Of a stretch of 64,000 bases of DNA, positions 59,340 through 64,000 are shown piece by piece. The DNA is from Asterias rubens (lineage: Eukaryota > Echinodermata > Asteroidea > Forcipulatida > Asteriidae). Numbering within the stretch: the first letter of the stretch is position 1; each line of letters begins with the position of its first letter. Below the pieces are notes generated by a model. The model was not told the origin of the DNA. It ran no database searches and saw nothing but the letters and a program-made list of their open reading frames with translations. Position numbers and translations under genes: made by a program. The stretch covers positions 5,638,309 to 5,702,308 of the forward strand of contig NC_047065.1 of NCBI RefSeq assembly GCF_902459465.1. Direction: 5' to 3'.

Positions 59340-62300
59340 ATGGCAGATGACTCTGATGAAGATGATTTGGTCACATACGGTACTTCGCTTGAGCCGATCG
59401 ACGACGGTAAAACAAAAGTTTAAATTCTTCTAAACTACTCCTCGCGTGTTAAATCACATTGACCAGTTACGATATTACATTTTCAGTCCTGTGTTTATGT
59501 GTTATGTGTAGCATTCTACCTCCATGCCATGTGTGTAGCAATGGCAGGTTGTTGATGAACTGCTTTAATTTACTGCGTTAACTTACCCATAGACTAGAGC
59601 AACCAGAGCCTTATCCAAGGCAAAACCCTTTAGTTTTCCTGTTATTATGTTACTGTGTATGCGGTCAGGGCTTTATCTGGAGATTAATAAAATTTATCGT
59701 TTTATTTATGCCGGTTTATAATAATATTTAATAATATTTTAAATAATATGTAAAAATTGTAGGCAGACCTACCAAGCCAAGTCTCACGTATTAGGCGTGA
59801 GACTCACGCATTTGGGCTCTGTCTCACGCTCACACGCAAAAAAATCTCACGCATAGCTGGCCTCTGGACTTGGCATCTCTTTGAGGCCAGTTGCGATAAC
59901 GTAACCCTCCCGCTAATGCAGGAGGGTTGCGTTATCGCAACCAATATTATTGATTAATTATAAATAAGGGAATAAAGCCAAAGGGTAGCGAACAAGTTCT
60001 TGCCTGGCCGTTTAAAGCCGGCAGGGTCGAATTGCTGTGTGATGAAGGCACTCACCTTCGGCTCGGGCCTTTCACACGACCCCTTTCAAACGACCCTGCA
60101 AGGTTGTAAACGGACGTTTAAGAACCGTTTAAACATCCGCTCTCCACCAATAGGAGTAGAGAAACTGTCTGGGGGTATTTATGAATAATGGGATAACTTT
60201 CCGTATGGCGCCACCACTTTTTCACTCATTTTTACAAAAAGGGATATAATATCAATCAGGTAAATAAGTTCCTATTATTTTATATCGAATGAAAAAGTGG
60301 TGGCGCCATATGGAAACTTTTCCGAATAATGTATTAGGTCCCTAATTATTATAATAAATAGATTTAATTTGGTCATATTTAAACTTGTTAAGGCAGTGGA
60401 CATAGCTATTACAAGCATCTTGCTCAAGGACACAAGCGTCACGACCGGGATTCGAACCCACACTCTGGTGACTTAGCACCAGAACTTGATTTCGATGCTC
60501 TTAACCACTCGGCCATGACACTCTAATTATCCCTTTTCAGACGCAGCTCGACGCAAACCAGTCCTCCTTGAAGATCAGGTGGTTACGGACAAGCAAGGAC
60601 GTCGTAGATTCCATGGCGCTTTCACAGGTGGCTTTTCAGCCGGCTACTTCAACTCAGTCGGTTCCAAGAAAGGTAAAAATGCAAAAAGAAATCAGACAAA
60701 CAAAAATAGCCTTCTCAAAGTGTACTTCTTTAAAGATGTGATAATATATTTGAGTTGTGTCGGTAACCGATGGTTAATAATAATATTAATATAATGTCAA
60801 AAGTCTTATAAACATTAGCACACGGATACACCAAGCAAGGTACTCAAGGCGCGGAGTACAATATACAAACTTTCAGAAAGTCCAGCACGATGAATTATGA
60901 GACCCAGTTATTCAGCACCTTACAAGGGTTTACGAGGTGCTACAGCCCATACAGCAGCCACAGCCAGGAACATCGGGCGAACCCCTTCTCTTTTTGATAA
61001 GTACACTGGGTTCTTTTATGTACTTGTGTTACACAGCACATGGGACTAACAGCTTTACGTCCCATCCGAAGGACAAAGCAATGGTTTAATTAGTGTATTG
61101 CTAAAGGACACAAGTGTCACGGCTGGGGATTCGAACCCACACTCTGCTGATCAGAAACACCAGAATTTGAATTTGGTGCTCTTAACCGCTCGCCCACGAC
61201 ACTTCCACTTTGTTGACAACTCAACTGTTAAAAGATGAATTCCAAATTGCATTGCTAAAGCTTTCTTACTCTTTCTTACTTAGGATGGGAACCATCTACC
61301 TTCACATCGTCCAGGGGTCAGAAGTCAGGAGCATCTAATCAGAGAGCAGAAGACTTTATGGATGATGAGGTATGGTAGACGGACTGCATGCATTTCAGAA
61401 AAAATAAGTTCATAAGTCGAATACCACTTTCAGTTGAAATCCTTAGGTTTGGAGCTAGTTCTAGAATTCCACTTGTCTGAAAAACTTGTCGTTTTATCAG
61501 TTGAACTTTTTGAGCTACATGCAGTTGTTGAAGTGGTAATAATTGGATTCACCCAGTTTTCAGGGAAAGTTACTTTTGGCTTCTTGAACTTCTTGAAAAG
61601 AGGCCTTATTGTCTTTTTGTTTTTTTTAAAGAGATAATAGCCTAAGGGCCATGTCACAGGAGGCAATTTAGGGGCCGGGCAATCTCCAAGAAGAATAGGC
61701 ATTCCTATTTGAATGTTAACTTGTTTCTTTTGTGGATCGTAAGATGATGTTAAAAAATTGACTCATGTGCTACCAAAGCAGTCTAGTAGCAAGCACTGCA
61801 GTCGGTTGCCTCCAAGTTGCCTGTAAAAGTTGCCTCGTGTGACAAGGCCCTACATCACAAGACCAGATGGACACTGCAAGATGAAGAGGACACTTAAATG
61901 ATGTGAGCAAATCACCCATCATCTGCGACAAGGGGCATGTTCCCGCCTACTCCTTTCACTGTTATTAAGACATCCACCAGGAGCCTGGGGCTTTTCTCAA
62001 ACCTCGGCTTAGGCTCCGGCTCAGGCTCCGCGTGCTGATATACAATCAGCAATTCGTGCTGAAAAAGCAGGTTAAAGGCCGAGCTGCGTACACAGCACGC
62101 GGAGCCTAAGCCGGAGCCCAAGCCGTGGTTTGAGAAATGCCCTTGGCTGGTAGAACTAGTGAGGTGGAACTAGTCTGGGGCCGATTTCACAAAGCAATAA
62201 AATTCATTGCAGAAAATTTCTCAGTATCTTCATAGTGATTTGTATCGTGACATCACACTTTACTAATAGCAACTACGATTGATTTGCAGTTACGATCAAT

Positions 62301-63316
62301 CTTTAGATCTTTGTGAAATCAGCCCCAGGTATGAATATGCCTCATACTATCTTCTTTTTTGTTCTGAAGGACTTGGGTGATTTTGGAATTGCTCCACGAA
62401 AGATTGTGACTACGGGTAAGTTCACCAATGAGGAGACGCGACGGAAACGTCCAGCGCAGGTTGTCGGCCCTAGCGTTATACCCGGGGAATCTCCATTACA
62501 AGATTTGATTGTTCCAAGCAAGTAAGTTGGGTTTTAAGAGATGTTTTTAGGAAGACTGAACCAAAAAGCAGGGTTCTTTGTAAGACTTTCTGCGGAAATT
62601 ATTGATAGGATGTAAGTGTTCTGGCAAACTCAGAGCTGTAGGGACTTTTACACTTTAAAACAAAGGTCCCGAAACTGTTTTTTTTATGTTAAACTGGGTC
62701 TCCACATTCTTTAGCAAATTGAATAGTAGGACAACAATAGCCAGATGGAAGTTACAAGTTTTATATATTCAGTGTTTAAAGACACTGGACACTATTAGTA
62801 ATTGTCAAAGACCAGTCTTCTCACTTGGTAGTTGTCAAAGACCAGTCTTCTCACTTGGTGTATCTTAACGTATGCATAAAATAACAAACCTGTGAAAATT
62901 TTAGCTCAATTGGTAATCGAAGTTGCCAGATAACTATGAAAGTTAAAACATTCTTGTCACACGAAGTTGTGTGCTTTCTGATGCTTGATTTCGAGACCTC
63001 AAAATCTAATTCTGAGGTCTACGTTACTTCACAAGGAGCCGTTTCTCACAGTGTTTTATAATATTTACAGCTCCCCATTACTCGTTCCCAAGTAAGGTTT
63101 TGCGCTAATAATTATTTTGAGTAATTACCAATAGTGTCCACTGCCTTTAAGTACAATTGGATAACTTGAAAAACCATTGAAGTGTTTCTTTGTATTTTCA
63201 TGTGTTTCTCTGTAGTGATTCCATGGGGGCTAGGCTCTTGCGTAAGATGGGATGGAGACACGGTCAAGGCATAGGGGCAAAGGTCAGGAGAAGGAAGAAG
63301 AAAAGCGCCCTCATTG
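59340..63316 (+). CDS. GPATCH1: G-patch domain-containing protein 1, 5' part (five exons)
   Basis: Exons are 59340-59406, 60541-60672, 61284-61369, 62370-62521 and 63216-63316; all joins keep frame and use GT/AG, giving the first 179 residues, with the rest beyond the window. The protein opens MADDSDEDDLVTYGTSLEPI, as in animal GPATCH1. It continues with the N-terminal DUF1604 region (RRRFHGAFTGGFSAGYFNSV, GWEPSTFTSSR, EDFMDDEDLGDFGIAPRKIV) and enters the G-patch at about residue 150 (GARLLRKMGWRHGQGIGA). G-patch proteins bind and stimulate DEAH-box RNA helicases. GPATCH1 is a nuclear factor reported in spliceosomes and linked to DHX35; that role is family knowledge, not visible here. The perfect CRE at 59244 suggests a nearby promoter. 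Confidence 0.95.
59885..59944. repeat. Short hairpin element in GPATCH1 intron 1
   Basis: GTTGCGATAACGTAACCCTC and GAGGGTTGCGTTATCGCAAC form an inverted repeat with a loop of about 12 bp. Just upstream, 59780-59850 repeats TCTCACGC-like words in both orientations. Confidence 0.75.
60000..60180. repeat. Dispersed repeat sharing the array's CCAAT module
   Basis: CACCAATAGGAG, AGAAACTGTC and GGTATTTATGA match the block at about 26138-26175 of each array unit. The upstream part has an inverted repeat (GCAGGGTCG / CGACCCTGC). Confidence 0.55.
60191..60325. mobile_element. Palindromic MITE in GPATCH1 intron 1
   Basis: GGATAACTTTCCGTATGGCG, then CCACCACTTTTTCA, is mirrored by TGAAAAAGTGGTGGCGCCAT, then ATGGAAACTTTTCC. 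Confidence 0.8.
60396..60525 (-). mobile_element. tRNA-derived SINE head
   Basis: On the minus strand, GTCATGGCCGAGTGGTTAAG (box A) and GTGGGTTCGAATCCC (box B) are spaced like a tRNA with a long variable arm (Leu/Ser type). The same family occurs at 60890-61204 and 63462-63850. The body is short here. Confidence 0.65.
60890..61204 (-). mobile_element. tRNA-derived SINE, longer copy
   Basis: The minus strand starts GTGTCGTGGGCGAGCGGTTA, has box B GGTTCGAATCCCC, then a body with GGATGGGACGTAAAGC and GTAAAAGAACCCAG-like phrases shared with the copy at 63462. Confidence 0.7.
61645..61851. mobile_element. MITE with GGGCCATGTCACA termini (copy 2)
   Basis: GGGCCATGTCACAGGAGGCA is mirrored by TTGCCTCGTGTGACAAGGCC. 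Shares internal blocks with the copy at 7988-8213. It lies in GPATCH1 intron 3. Confidence 0.75.
61988..62145. mobile_element. GC-rich palindromic MITE in GPATCH1 intron 3
   Basis: GGGCTTTTCTCAAACCTCGG, then CTTAGGCTCCGGCTC, is mirrored by GAGCCTAAGCCGGAGC and CCGTGGTTTGAGAAATGCCC. Confidence 0.8.
62175..62329. mobile_element. Palindromic MITE 40 nt before GPATCH1 exon 4
   Basis: CTGGGGCCGATTTCACAAAG is mirrored by CTTTGTGAAATCAGCCCCAG, with inner GCAATAAAATTCATTGC and GATTTGCAGTTACGATC pieces. Its outer ends resemble those of the element next to GST exon 3. Confidence 0.8.
62776..63150 (+). mobile_element. GGCAGTGGACA-family MITE, copy 11 (GPATCH1 intron 4)
   Basis: Termini TTTAAAGACACTGGACACTA and ATAGTGTCCACTGCCTTTAA. 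A 31-bp piece containing GTCAAAGACCAGTCTTCTCA is duplicated in tandem inside it (62806-62868). It ends 65 bp before exon 5. Confidence 0.85.
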
Positions 63317-64000
63317 GTGAGTATTGGGTCAGATAGGTTTATCAATATTATTTATAAAATTGTGGTTAAGGAAACTAGAGTGCCTCATAAGTGAACTTTT
63401 AAAATCACTGTAGCTCACCAGCAGGAAACTTGTACAAAAATTCTTGCAATGTGAACCAATGGGAGTGTCGTAGCCGAGCGGTTAACAGCACCGAATTCAA
63501 ACTCTGCTGTTGCTGATCAGCAGAGTGTGGGTTCGAATCCCCAGCCGTGACACTTGTGTCCTGAAGACACTTAATCATTGCTTCGTCCATCGGATGGGAC
63601 GTAAAGCCGTTGGTCCCATGTGTTGTGTAAACGCATGTAAAAGAACCCAGCGCACTTATCAACAAGAGTAGGGGTTTGCCCTGGTGTCCCTGGCTGGATT
63701 GGCAGCATATTGCGCCACAGCACATTGTAAACCATTACATGGTGCTTAGGGACTAGGTCTTATATCTCAAAAATTGGCCCCACTCCTTGCAGTAATAATA
63801 CCTCGCGCTTTGTATCCTTTGACAAAAGGCGCGTTATAAATTATACGGTTATTATTAAAGGGCTCAGTATTTTTTTTGCAAGGACGTGGAGCTATGTTTT
63901 GAAACTGTATGACACCTACATGTATTTCTTTAAAGCACCATGTACATGTAACATTTGTAATATAGTTTACTAGGCTCTGTGGCACAATATGCTGCAAATA
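63317..64000 (+). mobile_element. GPATCH1 intron with a long tRNA-derived SINE (63462-63850)
   Basis: The SINE begins GTGTCGTAGCCGAGCGGTTA and has box B GGGTTCGAATCCCC near 63529. Its body includes CATCGGATGGGACGTAAAGC and ends with GCGCGTTATAAATTATACGG. The rest of the stretch to 64000 shows no exon. Confidence 0.7.

Noticed and set aside
63462-63550. tRNA-Leu or tRNA-Ser gene
   Set aside because: Three similar copies with SINE bodies in GPATCH1 introns show that it is a SINE head.

Overview
The window looks like animal nuclear DNA, most likely from an echinoderm and probably a sea star. The basis is intron-split genes with clean GT/AG sites, metazoan families (SLC16 transporter, GT31 glycosyltransferase, glutathione peroxidase, theta-like GST, GPATCH1), and dense short inverted-repeat elements and tRNA-derived SINEs of a marine-invertebrate style. 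The species is an inference; nothing in the sequence names it.

Layout. 1-7.0 kb is repeats: tandem 60-bp and 130-bp families, a 37-bp minisatellite, a 1.6-kb foldback element and a palindromic MITE. 7.1-9.1 kb (+) holds the last two exons of an SLC16 (monocarboxylate transporter-like) gene. 10.9-11.9 kb (-) is an intronless beta-1,3-galactosyltransferase-like gene with one frameshift. 12-16.9 kb is repeats, SINE pieces and hairpins. 17.0-18.1 kb (-) is a two-exon glutathione peroxidase homologue whose catalytic Sec/Cys position is Asp. 19.6-25.1 kb (-) is a four-exon theta-like glutathione S-transferase gene.

20.57-51.20 kb is the main feature: five head-to-tail copies of a unit of about 6.1 kb. 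Each carries GST exons 3, 2 and 1 and their upstream flank, while GST exon 4 (the C-terminal domain) is present once, at the left edge. The locus therefore has five promoter/first-exon sets and one 3' exon. Some copies have frameshifting indels and scattered single-base losses, so consensus error and assembly expansion must be considered.

52.66-57.27 kb (+) is a five-exon gene for an unrecognised 919-residue protein with two divergent internal repeats. 57.3-59.3 kb is intergenic, with a long TTTG microsatellite. 59.34-63.32 kb (+) is the 5' part of GPATCH1 (five exons), continuing past the window.

Functional context: the GPx and GST genes are neighbours on the same strand and both belong to glutathione-dependent defence. 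An AP-1-type site lies just upstream of every GST exon 1. The other genes show no evident functional link to one another.
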